This document shows, piece by piece, positions 32,423 through 42,270 of a DNA stretch of 64,000 nt. A program made the position numbers and the translations under genes. This DNA comes from an uncultured Oscillibacter sp. (GTDB taxonomy: Bacteria > Bacillota > Clostridia > Oscillospirales > Oscillospiraceae), in the NCBI GenBank assembly GCA_910577405.1, contig CAJTMG010000003.1, forward strand, positions 11,696 to 75,695. Direction: 5' to 3'. The notes beneath the pieces are model-generated. The model did no database searches, was not told the DNA's origin, and saw nothing but the letters and a program-made list of their open reading frames with translations. Every line of letters starts with the position of its first letter. The stretch's first letter is position 1.

Positions 32423-33802
32423 ATGCGTACACTGTTCAAAGGCGGCACGGTGGTTTCGGGCGGAGGGGTCCGGCGGGGAGACCTGCTGGTGGAGAATGAG
32501 AAGGTCGCGGCTCTGGGACGGAATCTCAAGGCCGAGGCGGACCGGGTCATCGACGTTTCCGGCTGCTACCTCTTCCCGGGCTTTGTGGACGCCCACACCC
32601 ATTTTGACCTGGAAGTCGCCGGGACCGTTACCGCGGACGGATTTGCCTCCGGAAGCCGGGCGGCGCTGCGGGGCGGTACTACCACGGTGATCGACTTCGC
32701 CTGCCCGGACAAGGGTGAGAGCCTGCACAGCGGTCTGGAGCGGTGGCGGAAAAAGGCCGATGGACAGACCTTCTGCGACTACGGCTTTCATATGACCATC
32801 GATGACTGGAATGAGGCCATCCGGGGCGAGCTGCCGGATATGTTTGCCCAGGGGATTTCCTCTTTCAAAATGTATATGACCTATCCCGCCATGATGCTGG
32901 GAGACCGGGACCTCTATTGGGCCTTGAAGGAACTCCGTCAGCTCGGGGGAATCTGCGGGGTCCACTGCGAGAACGCCGGGGTGATTGACGGCATGATCGC
33001 AGAGCGCCGGGCCGCCGGGGAACTGGTTCCCGCAAGTCATGCCCTGACACGCCCGCCTTACCTGGAAGCCGAGGCGGTGGGACGGCTCCTGCGGATTGCT
33101 CAGGCGGCAGAATGCCCCGTTATCATCGTTCATCTGACCAACGGGGACGCGCTGGAGGAGGTCCGGCGGGCCAGGAAGCGGGGACAGACCGTCTATGTGG
33201 AAACCTGCCCTCAGTATCTGCTTCTGGACGAAAGCCTTTACTTCAACCCCGACGCGTCCGCCGCCGCCCGGTACATCTGCGCGCCGCCCCTGCGGAATCA
33301 GGCGGAACAGGAGACCCTCTGGAAGGCGCTGCGGCGGGGGGAGATTCAGACTATTTCCACCGATCACTGTTCCTTCACCCTGGAGCAGAAAGCCGTGGGA
33401 CTCGACGACTTTACCCGTATTCCCGGCGGTCTGCCCGGCGTGGAGACCCGGGGGGAGCTGGTCTGGTCCTACGGCGTCAGCAGGCGGAAGATTACCATTG
33501 CCCAGATGTGCCGCCTGCTCTCCGAGAATCCCGCGAAGCTCTACGGACTCTATCCCAGAAAGGGCCTCCTGCGGCCGGGAAGCGACGCTGATATCGTGGT
33601 CTATAATCCTGGGGACAGTCATGTGATCCGGGCCGAGGACTGCCTTTCCGCCGCCGGGTACAGTCCTTACGAGGGCTTTTTGACAGAGGGCTGTATTCAG
33701 CAGGTCTGGCTCCGGGGACGGCTGGCGGTGGAAAACGGCAACGTCCTGACCCACAGCCCTCAGGGGAAATATATGGCTCGGGGGAAAACCGCTCTGTCAT
33801 GA
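32423..33802 (+). CDS. Dihydropyrimidinase / hydantoinase
   Basis: The start is the ATG at 32423, seven bases after GGAGG (the ATG at 32417 is too close), giving 459 residues. It is a metal-dependent amidohydrolase of the dihydropyrimidinase class with zinc ligands in D-A-H-T-H-F, carboxylated Lys in SSFKMYMTY near residue 150, His in VHCENAG and VHLTNGDA, and catalytic Asp in STDHCSF. Unlike dihydroorotases it has the ICAPPLR and DHCSF segments of hydantoin/dihydropyrimidine hydrolases. It opens dihydrouracil or hydantoin rings and so can release nitrogen, fitting its place beside the nitrogen assimilation genes. The 32226-32422 gap holds a TATACT -10-like box at 32350. Confidence 0.88.
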   Translation: MRTLFKGGTVVSGGGVRRGDLLVENEKVAALGRNLKAEADRVIDVSGCYLFPGFVDAHTHFDLEVAGTVTADGFASGSRAALRGGTTTVIDFACPDKGESLHSGLERWRKKADGQTFCDYGFHMTIDDWNEAIRGELPDMFAQGISSFKMYMTYPAMMLGDRDLYWALKELRQLGGICGVHCENAGVIDGMIAERRAAGELVPASHALTRPPYLEAEAVGRLLRIAQAAECPVIIVHLTNGDALEEVRRARKRGQTVYVETCPQYLLLDESLYFNPDASAAARYICAPPLRNQAEQETLWKALRRGEIQTISTDHCSFTLEQKAVGLDDFTRIPGGLPGVETRGELVWSYGVSRRKITIAQMCRLLSENPAKLYGLYPRKGLLRPGSDADIVVYNPGDSHVIRAEDCLSAAGYSPYEGFLTEGCIQQVWLRGRLAVENGNVLTHSPQGKYMARGKTALS

Positions 33803-33908
33803 AAAAAGAATTGCCGGCGTTATTTTTCGTTTCTTTTCAGCAGGCGCGTGGCATCATAGAAGTATCCGCTGTGAAAGACGGCAAATCCCTAAGAGAGGTT
33901 GAATATTT

Positions 33909-35432
33909 ATGGTAGATCAGAAATGGCTTGAAACTTATCAGAGCGAAATCAGGGAGTTTTCCGATAAAATCGCCAGCTTTGCCCAGGGCGGCATAGATCA
34001 GAAAGCCTACAAGGGGTATTCAGGCGGCATGGGCAGTTACGCGCAGAGGGACCAGAGCAAACATATGCTGCGGCTCCGGCTCCCCGGCGGACGGCTGACA
34101 TTGGAACGGCTGAAATTTCTTGCGGAAACCGTGGAGAACTGGGGCGTGGACAGGCTCAAGCTCACCACCTGCGAGACGATACAGCTCCATGACCTTGCGC
34201 CGGAACAGGTGCCCGCCATTATGGAAGCGGCCGTTTCCGCAGGCATCTACACCAAGGGCGGCGGCGGAGACAATCCCCGGAACGTTATCAGCAGTCCCCT
34301 TTCCGGCGTGCAGATCGGGGAGGCGTTCGACGTGAATCCTTGGGCCGAAGCCGTGACCGCTTACCTGCTCTCCATCTGCCGGGAGATTCATATGCCCCGG
34401 AAACTGAAAATCGCTTTCTCCAACGGCGCGGATGATTCCGTACACAGCGCGTTCCGGGACATGGGCTTTCAGGCAAACCCGGACGGGACCTTCTCTGTCC
34501 GTATCGCCGGAGGCCTGGGTGCGGCCCGGCCTTCCATGGGCGTGCTTGTGGAAGAATCGGCGGACCCGAAAGACATTCTCTGCTATGTCAAGGCTATGGT
34601 GGACACCTTCTGTCAGCACGGGAATTACGAGAACCGCGCCAAGGCCCGCACCCGTTATATGCAGGACAGCCTGGGGCCGGACGGCTTGAAGGACGCTTAT
34701 CTTGCCAACTTCGCCGCCGCAAAATCCGCAGGAGGTCTGGAACTGGACCTGAAACCCGCAGCCGTGGAGAAGGCTCCGGATGGCTCCATCTCCCATAAGC
34801 GGGCGATTCCCCAGAAGCAGGCGGGGCTGTACGCGGTATCCTATCACCCCATCGGCGGGGGGCTTCCCGTGAGCAAACCGGCGGAGCTGTACGGCGTTCT
34901 GAAGGATATGCCCCTGACGGAGTGCCGGGTAACGCCGGATGAAACCCTGTATATCATCAACCTGACCGGAAGGGAAGCCGAAAAAGTGCTGGCGGTTACC
35001 GGAGACGGCGCGGAAACGGTCTTTGAACACAGCGTGGCCTGCATCGGCGCGACGGTCTGTCAGCAGGGCGTCCGGGACAGCCAGGAGCTTTTGCAGGCGG
35101 CGGTCTCGGCAGTCCGGGAGGCCGGGATTCCCGACGGAGCCTTACCCAGAATCTGCATTTCCGGCTGTCCTTCCAGCTGTGCGGCCCATCAAGCGGGAGA
35201 GATTGGCTTCCAGGGCGGCGTGAAGCTGTCGGACGGCAAGCCTCAGCCCGCTTTCCGGATGTTCCTCGGCGGAAGCAACACGGCCTTCGGGGAACCGGCC
35301 GGGGTCATTCTGGAAAAGGACATCCCCGCTTTGCTGATCGAATTGGGCAGGGCGGCTTCGGCGGAGGGCTGGTCTTCCTGGTCCGCTTCCCATCAGACGG
35401 AACTGAACGGGATCATTTCAAAATACGCATAA
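33909..35432 (+). CDS. Siroheme and [4Fe-4S]-containing nitrite/sulfite reductase
   Basis: The 507-residue protein has the two-fold ferredoxin-like repeat of siroheme reductases. RLKLTTCETIQLHDL lies near residue 80, and the cluster motif shows as C-I-G-A-T-V-C and C-P-S-S-C around residues 378-430, giving the four cysteines that bind the coupled siroheme-cluster site. It performs six-electron reduction of nitrite to ammonia or sulfite to sulfide. Sequence alone does not settle which; the neighbouring GltDB and GlnA genes favour ammonia production. GAGAGG precedes the ATG and a terminator follows. Confidence 0.85.
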   Translation: MVDQKWLETYQSEIREFSDKIASFAQGGIDQKAYKGYSGGMGSYAQRDQSKHMLRLRLPGGRLTLERLKFLAETVENWGVDRLKLTTCETIQLHDLAPEQVPAIMEAAVSAGIYTKGGGGDNPRNVISSPLSGVQIGEAFDVNPWAEAVTAYLLSICREIHMPRKLKIAFSNGADDSVHSAFRDMGFQANPDGTFSVRIAGGLGAARPSMGVLVEESADPKDILCYVKAMVDTFCQHGNYENRAKARTRYMQDSLGPDGLKDAYLANFAAAKSAGGLELDLKPAAVEKAPDGSISHKRAIPQKQAGLYAVSYHPIGGGLPVSKPAELYGVLKDMPLTECRVTPDETLYIINLTGREAEKVLAVTGDGAETVFEHSVACIGATVCQQGVRDSQELLQAAVSAVREAGIPDGALPRICISGCPSSCAAHQAGEIGFQGGVKLSDGKPQPAFRMFLGGSNTAFGEPAGVILEKDIPALLIELGRAASAEGWSSWSASHQTELNGIISKYA

Positions 35433-35434
35433 GA

Positions 35435-35476
35435 AAAACGGTACACTTTCTTTTTCCGGAAGTGTACCGCTTTTTT
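35435..35476 (+). terminator. Terminator after the siroheme reductase
   Basis: CGGTACACTT and AAGTGTACCG form a perfect 10-base stem around a T-rich loop, followed by CTTTTTTA. The left flank is A-rich, so it may also act on the converging gltD transcript. Confidence 0.85.
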
Positions 35477-35532
35477 ATTGAGGTCAGACCAGATTGGGGA
35501 TTGCCGGTCTCTTTTCCAGGTAGTTTCCCTTT

Positions 35533-36930
35533 CTACAGCGGGCTGACCAGGTTGGTATAGCCGATCAGGAACGCGTCCACCTCTGCGGCGGCGGCACGGC
35601 CTTCGGCGATTGCCCAGACTACCAGGGACTGTCCACGGCGCATATCCCCGGCGGCAAAGACCTTGGGGACGTTGGTGGCAAAGCGGCCCGGCTCAGTGGC
35701 GACGGTGTTCTCCGCTTCTACCCCAAAGGCCATGCAGACCGCGGATTCACAGCCCGCAAAGCCAGTGGCCGCGATCAGGAGCTGACAGGGGAGCGTTTCG
35801 CCGTTGGTGGTGACAATGCCGGTCAGCTGGCCGTTTTCGTTTGTCTCCAGCTTTTGGACCTGCACGCTGAACCGCCGGGGGTCTTCGCCCAATATGGCCA
35901 GGGCTTCCTCATGGGCGTAATCGACGGGCAGCTTTCCGTCCTGGAGGTAATCGCTTTCAGGACGGCGGACAAGCTGAGTGACGGATTTGCAGTTTTCCCG
36001 CAGAGCCGTTGCCACGCAGTCGCTTGCGGTATCGCCGGTACCGACGATCACCACGTCCAATCCTTCCGCCGCGGGCAGCGCAGCGTCCTCCTGGAGGCAA
36101 TGCCGCTGGACCGCCGCTTTCAGGTAGTCCGTGCCGCAGCAGACGCCGTTCACGCCTTTGGTATCCAGGGACAGGGGTCTGGGCCGTCCCGCGCCGCAGC
36201 AGAGAATCACCGCGTCATAGGAATGCAGCAGGCGTTTGGCTTCGGCGGGGTCGGACGCGTCTACGCCTGTTACAAAGCTCACGCCCTCGTCCGTCATCAG
36301 GTCAATCCGACGCTGGACGACAGATTTCGGCAGCTTCATATTCGGGATGCCGTAGGTCAGCAGTCCGCCGGGGCGCGCGTCCCGTTCGACGACCGTCACC
36401 AGATGGCCCCGATGGTTCAGCTGGTCCGCCGCCGCCAGTCCCGCGGGCCCGGAGCCGACAACGCAGACGGTCTTTCCGGAACGCTGGGGAGGCGAACGGC
36501 GCTTGACATTTTTCGCGGCAAAGGCTTCCTCAATGATGCAAAGCTCGTTGTCCCGGATCGTCACCGCGTCGCCGTACATCCCGCAGACGCAGGCGGCTTC
36601 GCAGGGGGCAGGGCAGACGCGGCCTGTGAATTCAGGGAAGTTGTTGGTTTTCAGCAGACGGCTCAGGCCATGACTCCGGTTGCCCGCAAAAATCATATCG
36701 TTCCATTCCGGAATCAGATTGTGCAGAGGACAGCCGAAGGTCATCCCGTCGAACATCATGCCGCTCTGACAAAAGGGCACGCCGCAGTTCATGCACCGCG
36801 CGCCCTGCTCCTCCCGGAGGGGGTCCGGCAGGGGAAGATGGAATTCCTCCCAGTCCCGGACCCGTTCCGCGGCAGGCCGGAGAGGGGCGTCCTTCCGGAT
36901 GTATTCCAAAAATCCAGTGGTCTTTCCCAT
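35533..36930 (-). CDS. gltD: Glutamate synthase (NADPH) small subunit
   Basis: The protein has 465 residues. The N-terminal cluster domain has C-M-N-C-G-V-P-F-C and CPAPCEAACVCG motifs for two [4Fe-4S] clusters. An FAD site V-V-G-S-G-P-A-G-L-A-A and an NAD(P)H-binding GTGDTASDC follow, with a final FAD motif in FAAGDMRRGQSLVVWAI. It passes electrons from NADPH to the large subunit for glutamate formation. It starts 15 bases after the gltB stop, so both subunits come from one message. Confidence 0.95.
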   Translation of the reverse strand: MGKTTGFLEYIRKDAPLRPAAERVRDWEEFHLPLPDPLREEQGARCMNCGVPFCQSGMMFDGMTFGCPLHNLIPEWNDMIFAGNRSHGLSRLLKTNNFPEFTGRVCPAPCEAACVCGMYGDAVTIRDNELCIIEEAFAAKNVKRRSPPQRSGKTVCVVGSGPAGLAAADQLNHRGHLVTVVERDARPGGLLTYGIPNMKLPKSVVQRRIDLMTDEGVSFVTGVDASDPAEAKRLLHSYDAVILCCGAGRPRPLSLDTKGVNGVCCGTDYLKAAVQRHCLQEDAALPAAEGLDVVIVGTGDTASDCVATALRENCKSVTQLVRRPESDYLQDGKLPVDYAHEEALAILGEDPRRFSVQVQKLETNENGQLTGIVTTNGETLPCQLLIAATGFAGCESAVCMAFGVEAENTVATEPGRFATNVPKVFAAGDMRRGQSLVVWAIAEGRAAAAEVDAFLIGYTNLVSPL

Positions 36931-36945
36931 AAAAAGTTCCTCCTC

Positions 36946-39900
36946 TCAAGCCTTGGTGTTGGTGTAGAAGGCTTGGATTTCCGCCTGCTCCCGGCTCATG
37001 CCCTTTTCCTCAAACTGGGCGATGGAACGGAGCATTTTGTCGTAATCCCGCGGCAGGACCCGTTTGAAGCAGGAAATATAGGACTTGAACGCCGCCAGAA
37101 TCTTCTTTCCTCTGGGGGAACCGGTGGCGGCCACGTGTTCCTCGATCAGGTCCCGAAGCTCCTGAATATCGTGGGGTTCCGTCAGGGTATCCGTCAGGAC
37201 CTGCTCCTTGTTCAGACGCAGATAGAGGTCGTGATTCTCGTCCAGCACGTAGACAATGCCGCCGGACATACCTGCCGCGAAGTTCTTCCCCGTGGGGCCC
37301 AGGATCACTACCCGGCCGCCGGTCATGTACTCGCAGCCATGGTCCCCCACGCCCTCGACTACCGCCACCGCGCCGGAATTCCGCACGCAGAATCGTTCGC
37401 CGGCCATACCGTTGATGAACGCCTTGCCGGAGGTAGCGCCGTAAAGAGCCACGTTGCCCACGATGATATTATCGCCGGGATTGAAGGGACTGCCTTCCGG
37501 GGGACGGACAATCAGCCTGCCGCCGGAAAGTCCCTTGCCGAAACCATCGTTGCAGTCGCCGGTAAGGGAGAGGGTCAGTCCCTTTGGAATGAACGCGCCA
37601 AAGGACTGCCCGCCGCCGCCCCGACAATTGATAACATAGCTGTCGTCGGGCAAATCGCCGCCGCACTGACGGGTGATTTCCGCGCCGAACAGGGTGCCGA
37701 AGGAACGGTCGGTGGAGGTCACCCGAAGATCCAGCCTGCCGGTCTTTTTTGATTTCAGCGTGTTCCCCAGCTTCTTCATCAGGATGTTCATATCCGCCGT
37801 GCGCTCCAGATGGAAGTCATAGGCGGCTTCCGGGTCGAAATGGGGCGCTTCCGGGCCGTAGGGATTTTGCAGAAGTCCGCTGAGGTCCAGGGTTTCGGCG
37901 CGATGGGTCACCAGATGGTCCCGGACCCGCAGAAGATCGCTCCGGCCCACCAGCTCGTCTACCGTCCGGATGCCCAGCGCCGCCATATGCTCCCGCAGTT
38001 CCTGAGCCACAAAATACATGAAGTTGATGATATACTCCGGCTTACCCGAAAAACGCCTGCGAAGCTGTGGGTTCTGCGTCGCGATACCCGCCGGGCAGGT
38101 GTCCAGATTGCAGACCCGCATCATGCAGCAGCCCAGGGCTACCAGCGGCGCGGTGGCGAAACCGAATTCCTCCGCGCCCAGCATACAGGCGATGGCCACG
38201 TCCCGGCCGGTCATCAGCTTGCCGTCGGCCTCGATCATCACCTGAGACCTCAGGCCGTTCTGGATCAGGGTCTGATGGGCTTCCGCCACGCCCAGCTCCC
38301 AGGGCAGGCCCGCCCCTTGTATGGAACTCCGGGGAGCCGCGCCTGTTCCGCCGTCGTGCCCGGAAATCAGCACTACCTGCGCGCCCGCCTTGGCCACGCC
38401 CGCCGCGATGGTCCCCACGCCCGCCTCGCTCACCAGTTTGACGCTGATCCGGGCCTGACGGTTGGCGTTCTTGAGGTCGTAGATCAACTGCGCCAGGTCT
38501 TCAATGGAATAGATGTCGTGATGGGGCGGCGGGGAAATCAGGGTCACGCCGGGGGTGGAGCAGCGGGTTTTTGCAATCCAAGGATAGACCTTCTTGCCCG
38601 GCAGATGCCCGCCCTCGCCTGGTTTCGCGCCCTGGGCCATTTTGATCTGAATCTCCTTCGCGCTGCCCAGATACTCGCTGGTGACGCCGAACCGCCCGGA
38701 CGCTACCTGCTTGATGGCGGAACAGCGTTCGTCCCCCAGCCGCTCCCGGGCCTCGCCGCCTTCGCCGGAGTTGGACTTGCCGCCAATCCGGTTCATCGCA
38801 ATGGCCATGCACTCGTGGGCCTCCTGGGAGATGGAACCGTAACTCATGGCCCCGGTCTTGAAGCGCTTCACGATGGATTCCACCGGTTCCACATCGTCAA
38901 CGGAAATCCCGCCGTCTCCGGGCAGTCTGAAGTCCAGCAGGCCCCGGAGGGTATGGGGCTTGTCGGCGAAATCCACCAGTCCGGAATACTCCTTGAAGGT
39001 CTGGTAATTCCCTTCCCGGACGGCCCTTTGCAGCAGGAGAATGGTCCGGGGGGAATACATATGATCTTCCTTGTCCGGGCCGGAACGGAGCTTGTGTCCG
39101 CCCATGGAATCCAGGGTGGTATCATAGCCCAGCCCCAGGGGGTCAAAGGCCTGATTGTGATTCCATTCCACGCCCTCGCCAATCTCTTCCAGGCCGATGC
39201 CTCCCACGCGGCTGACAGTATTGGTGAAGTATTTGTCGATCACGTCCTTGTTGATGCCGATACACTCGAAAATCTGGGCCGACTGGTAGGACTGCACTGT
39301 GGAAATGCCCATTTTGGACGCGATTTTCACAATGCCGTGGAGAATCGCGCTGTTGTAGTCGTTGACGGCGGCAGAGGGGTCCTTGTCCAGCATCCCAAGG
39401 GAAATCAGCTCTTCCACGCACTCCTGGGCAAGATAGGGGTTGATGGCATGGGCGCCGTAGCCAAGGAGGGCGGCGAAGTGATGCACGTCCCGAGGTTCGG
39501 CGCTCTCCAGAATGACGGAGACGGAGGTGCGCTTTTTGGTCCGGACCAGATACTGCTCCAACGCGCTGACCGCCAGGAGGGACGGGATGGCCACATGGTT
39601 TTCGTCCACGCCCCGGTCAGAGAGGATCAGGATATTGGCCCCGTGACGCCAGGCCCGGTCGCAGCTGACAAAGAGCTGGTCCAGGGCGTGCTCCAGAGGC
39701 ATGGATTTGTAATAGAGAAGGGAAATCGTCTCCACATGAAAGCCAGGTTTGTCCATGCAGCGGATTTTCATCAGGTCCACGGAGGTCAGAATGGGATTGT
39801 GGATTTGCAGGACGGTGCAGTTTTCAGCCCGTTCCTGCAAGAGGTTTCCGGAGGTGCCTACATAGACGGTGGTGTCGGTGACGATCTCTTCCCGGATGGC

Positions 39901-41463
39901 GTCCATAGGCGGATTGGTCACCTGGGCAAAGAGCTGCTTGAAGTAGTTGAACAGCGGCTGACGGCGTTCCGAGAGCACGGCCAGCGGAGTGTCTACCCCC
40001 ATGGCGGAGGTGGGTTCCATGCCGTCCCGGGCCATGGGGAGGATGGATTCCTTGATTTCCTCATAGGTGTAGCCGAACGCCTTATAGAGCCGGTCCCGCT
40101 GTACCTGGGAATGGGTTTCTACACGGCGATTTGGGATATTGAGGTCCCGGAGACAGACCAGATGCCGGTCCAGCCATTCGCCGTAGGGCTGCTGGAGGGC
40201 GAAGCGGCGTTTCAGCTCGGTATCGTCAATCAGGCGGCCCTCCCGGAGGTCAGCCAGCAGCATTTTGCCGGGCTGGAGGCGGGATTTGCGCACGATGTTC
40301 TCCGGCGGGATGTCCAGAACGCCCACCTCGGAGGCAAGAATGAGCCGTTCGTCCTTGGTCAGATACCAGCGGCAGGGGCGGAGGCCGTTCCGGTCCAGAA
40401 CCGCGCCTACCGTGTCGCCGTCAGAGAAGACAATCGCCGCGGGACCGTCCCAGGGTTCCATCATGGTTGCGTAGTAATGATAAAAATCCCGCTTTTCCCG
40501 TTCCATCCGCTTGTCATTGGCCCAGGGTTCCGGGATGCACAGCATCACCGCCTGGGGCAGCTCCATGCCGTTCATCATCAGGAATTCCAGGGTGTTGTCC
40601 AGCATGGAGGAATCGGAACCGCTCTGGTCCACCACCGGCAGAATCTTGTCCATGTCCTCTTCCATAATGGCGGAGTTCATCGTCTCTTCACGGGCAAGCA
40701 TACGGTCCACGTTGCCCCGGATGGTATTGATCTCGCCGTTATGGAGAATGCAGCGGTTGGGATGGGCCCGCTCCCAGGAGGGATTCGTATTGGTGGAGAA
40801 GCGGGAATGCACCAGGGCGATGGCGGATTCACAGTCGGGGTCCGTCAGGTCGGCGTAGAAGCGGCGGAGCTGGCCTACCAGGAACATACCCTTATAGACA
40901 ATGGTCCGGCTGGAGAAGGACGGAATGTATGTATTGATATTGGACTGCTCGAAAACCCGCCGGGCGACGTAGAGCTTCCGGTCGAAATCCAGACCCGGCT
41001 CGCAGTCCCCAGGCCGCTTGACGAAGCACTGACTGATATGGGGCATACAGCTGAGGGCCTTTTCTCCCAGAACTTCCGGATTCGTCGGCACGTCCCGCCA
41101 GCCCAGAAACTCCATGCCCTCCTTTGCCACAATGATTTCCAGCATTTTCTTTGCCTGCGCGCGTTTCAGACTGTCGTTGGGGAAAAAGCACATACCCACG
41201 CCGTAATCCCGTTCGCCGCCCAGAGTGATTCCTTCCACAGCGGCGGCCTTGACCATCAGCTTATGGGGGATTTGCAGCAGCAGTCCAACGCCGTCGCCTG
41301 TTTCCCCCGCGGCGTCCTTTCCTGCGCGGTGCTCCAGCTTTTCCACGATCTTCAGCGCGTCGTCCACGGTCCGCCAGGTCTTTCTGCCCCGCAGGTCCAC
41401 CACCGCGCCGATTCCACAGGCATCGTGCTCGAACCGGGGACTATATAATGAAGATTGATACAT
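36946..41463 (-). CDS. gltB: Glutamate synthase large subunit
   Basis: The start is the ATG at 41463 with GAGGGG eight bases upstream, giving 1505 residues; the GTG at 41472 overlaps that site. Order: a short propeptide ending before Cys17 (H-D-A-C-G-I-G, the glutaminase nucleophile), class II amidotransferase domain to about residue 430, central domain, FMN-binding synthase domain with GEGGEARERLG and the 3Fe-4S cysteines in CCMMRVCNLDTCPAG, and C-terminal GXGXG beta-helix (GRVVILGPTGKNFAAG). It turns glutamine and 2-oxoglutarate into two glutamates. A 1212-codon antisense frame across it is a composition artefact. Confidence 0.97.
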   Translation of the reverse strand: MYQSSLYSPRFEHDACGIGAVVDLRGRKTWRTVDDALKIVEKLEHRAGKDAAGETGDGVGLLLQIPHKLMVKAAAVEGITLGGERDYGVGMCFFPNDSLKRAQAKKMLEIIVAKEGMEFLGWRDVPTNPEVLGEKALSCMPHISQCFVKRPGDCEPGLDFDRKLYVARRVFEQSNINTYIPSFSSRTIVYKGMFLVGQLRRFYADLTDPDCESAIALVHSRFSTNTNPSWERAHPNRCILHNGEINTIRGNVDRMLAREETMNSAIMEEDMDKILPVVDQSGSDSSMLDNTLEFLMMNGMELPQAVMLCIPEPWANDKRMEREKRDFYHYYATMMEPWDGPAAIVFSDGDTVGAVLDRNGLRPCRWYLTKDERLILASEVGVLDIPPENIVRKSRLQPGKMLLADLREGRLIDDTELKRRFALQQPYGEWLDRHLVCLRDLNIPNRRVETHSQVQRDRLYKAFGYTYEEIKESILPMARDGMEPTSAMGVDTPLAVLSERRQPLFNYFKQLFAQVTNPPMDAIREEIVTDTTVYVGTSGNLLQERAENCTVLQIHNPILTSVDLMKIRCMDKPGFHVETISLLYYKSMPLEHALDQLFVSCDRAWRHGANILILSDRGVDENHVAIPSLLAVSALEQYLVRTKKRTSVSVILESAEPRDVHHFAALLGYGAHAINPYLAQECVEELISLGMLDKDPSAAVNDYNSAILHGIVKIASKMGISTVQSYQSAQIFECIGINKDVIDKYFTNTVSRVGGIGLEEIGEGVEWNHNQAFDPLGLGYDTTLDSMGGHKLRSGPDKEDHMYSPRTILLLQRAVREGNYQTFKEYSGLVDFADKPHTLRGLLDFRLPGDGGISVDDVEPVESIVKRFKTGAMSYGSISQEAHECMAIAMNRIGGKSNSGEGGEARERLGDERCSAIKQVASGRFGVTSEYLGSAKEIQIKMAQGAKPGEGGHLPGKKVYPWIAKTRCSTPGVTLISPPPHHDIYSIEDLAQLIYDLKNANRQARISVKLVSEAGVGTIAAGVAKAGAQVVLISGHDGGTGAAPRSSIQGAGLPWELGVAEAHQTLIQNGLRSQVMIEADGKLMTGRDVAIACMLGAEEFGFATAPLVALGCCMMRVCNLDTCPAGIATQNPQLRRRFSGKPEYIINFMYFVAQELREHMAALGIRTVDELVGRSDLLRVRDHLVTHRAETLDLSGLLQNPYGPEAPHFDPEAAYDFHLERTADMNILMKKLGNTLKSKKTGRLDLRVTSTDRSFGTLFGAEITRQCGGDLPDDSYVINCRGGGGQSFGAFIPKGLTLSLTGDCNDGFGKGLSGGRLIVRPPEGSPFNPGDNIIVGNVALYGATSGKAFINGMAGERFCVRNSGAVAVVEGVGDHGCEYMTGGRVVILGPTGKNFAAGMSGGIVYVLDENHDLYLRLNKEQVLTDTLTEPHDIQELRDLIEEHVAATGSPRGKKILAAFKSYISCFKRVLPRDYDKMLRSIAQFEEKGMSREQAEIQAFYTNTKA

Positions 41464-41508
41464 CAATAACACCCCTCTTTTTCAGATTAAGAGATCAGAG
41501 ATATGCTG

Positions 41509-41694
41509 TCAGAACGCTGCCCTGCGCGTACGGGACGCGATTTTGATAAAACACTCGGGAAATAGGTCCATGCTTCCCAAGGAATCGGATCGTGCCCCGG
41601 CGGTCAGGATATGGTCGCGGAGCTGCCAGAAATCCGACCGTCTTGAGAACAGGCAGCTCATGGAATTGCCGGTATTGGGCTGAGGAGCGTTCAT
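41509..41694 (-). CDS. Possible small protein between the ANTAR regulator and gltB
   Basis: A 61-codon frame begins at the ATG at 41694, preceded by an AGAGAAAAGAGA stretch that is only a weak ribosome site. The product (MNAPQPNTGNSMSCLFSRRS at its start) is basic and lacks recognised motifs. It fills most of the 270-base gap between the regulator and gltB on the same strand. The space could equally be an untranslated leader used by the ANTAR protein. I list it as possible only. Confidence 0.35.
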   Translation of the reverse strand: MNAPQPNTGNSMSCLFSRRSDFWQLRDHILTAGARSDSLGSMDLFPECFIKIASRTRRAAF

Positions 41695-41735
41695 TGTTCT
41701 CTTTTCTCTCTTTGATGTTTTACTGTTTTCTTTTG

Positions 41736-42260
41736 TCAGCGATACGCGTCAATGACAGCCTGGGCGGTATCTGTCAGCCTGGCTCCCGTGTCCATGCTGC
41801 GCTTTTGCAGGAATCGATGGGCTTCGGCTTCTGTCATACGGTTCACGTCCATCAGGATTTCCTTTGCGCGCTGAATCAGGGCCTTGTCCTCCTGACCGCG
41901 TTTCCGGGACGGCCTGCGGAGCTTCCGGAAGAGCAGGTCCAGCATGGCGAAGAAGTCGGCGCGGGAAACGGGGCTTGCCAGCTTGTAAAGATTCTCGCCC
42001 TCGCACAAATCCAGATTAGCGGCGGAGGACACCACCAGCAGCGCAGCCAGTCCCAGGAGATCCGCGCCCAGATGGTTGGCCGTCATATCCCCCAGCCGGA
42101 AGCCGCAGACCACCACGCCGCCGCCAAGAGTCCTGACCGCGCGGATGGCTTCCGACCCGGAGGAACAGACCGCGTCCGCCCGGAAGCCTCCCGCGTCCAG
42201 AAGGCTCCGGATGCGGCGGCGGGCTTCCTCATTGGCGAAGACAACGATAATACTGTCCAT
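41736..42260 (-). CDS. ANTAR-domain antitermination regulator with receiver-like domain
   Basis: The 174-residue protein has an N-terminal receiver-like fold (VVFANEEARRRIRSLL, VVVCGFRLGDMT) in which the usual phospho-Asp pocket looks degenerate. The C-terminal ANTAR three-helix bundle has ALIQRAKEILMDVNRMTEAEAHRFLQKRSMDT, cited here as its two helix ends. ANTAR proteins bind paired hexaloop RNA hairpins and stop formation of an overlapping terminator. It lies 10 bases after glnA, and the glnA leader carries a terminator hairpin, so it very likely controls glnA and perhaps gltBD in response to nitrogen. Confidence 0.9.
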   Translation of the reverse strand: MDSIIVVFANEEARRRIRSLLDAGGFRADAVCSSGSEAIRAVRTLGGGVVVCGFRLGDMTANHLGADLLGLAALLVVSSAANLDLCEGENLYKLASPVSRADFFAMLDLLFRKLRRPSRKRGQEDKALIQRAKEILMDVNRMTEAEAHRFLQKRSMDTGARLTDTAQAVIDAYR

Positions 42261-42270
42261 AGGCGCCCAT

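Noticed and set aside
32249..33754. 501-codon minus-strand frame
   Set aside because: Antisense to the dihydropyrimidinase, which has intact metal ligands.
37810..41448. 1212-codon open frame on the plus strand
   Set aside because: It is fully antisense to gltB, whose domains and active-site residues are complete. Long antisense frames are expected from the GC-rich third positions.
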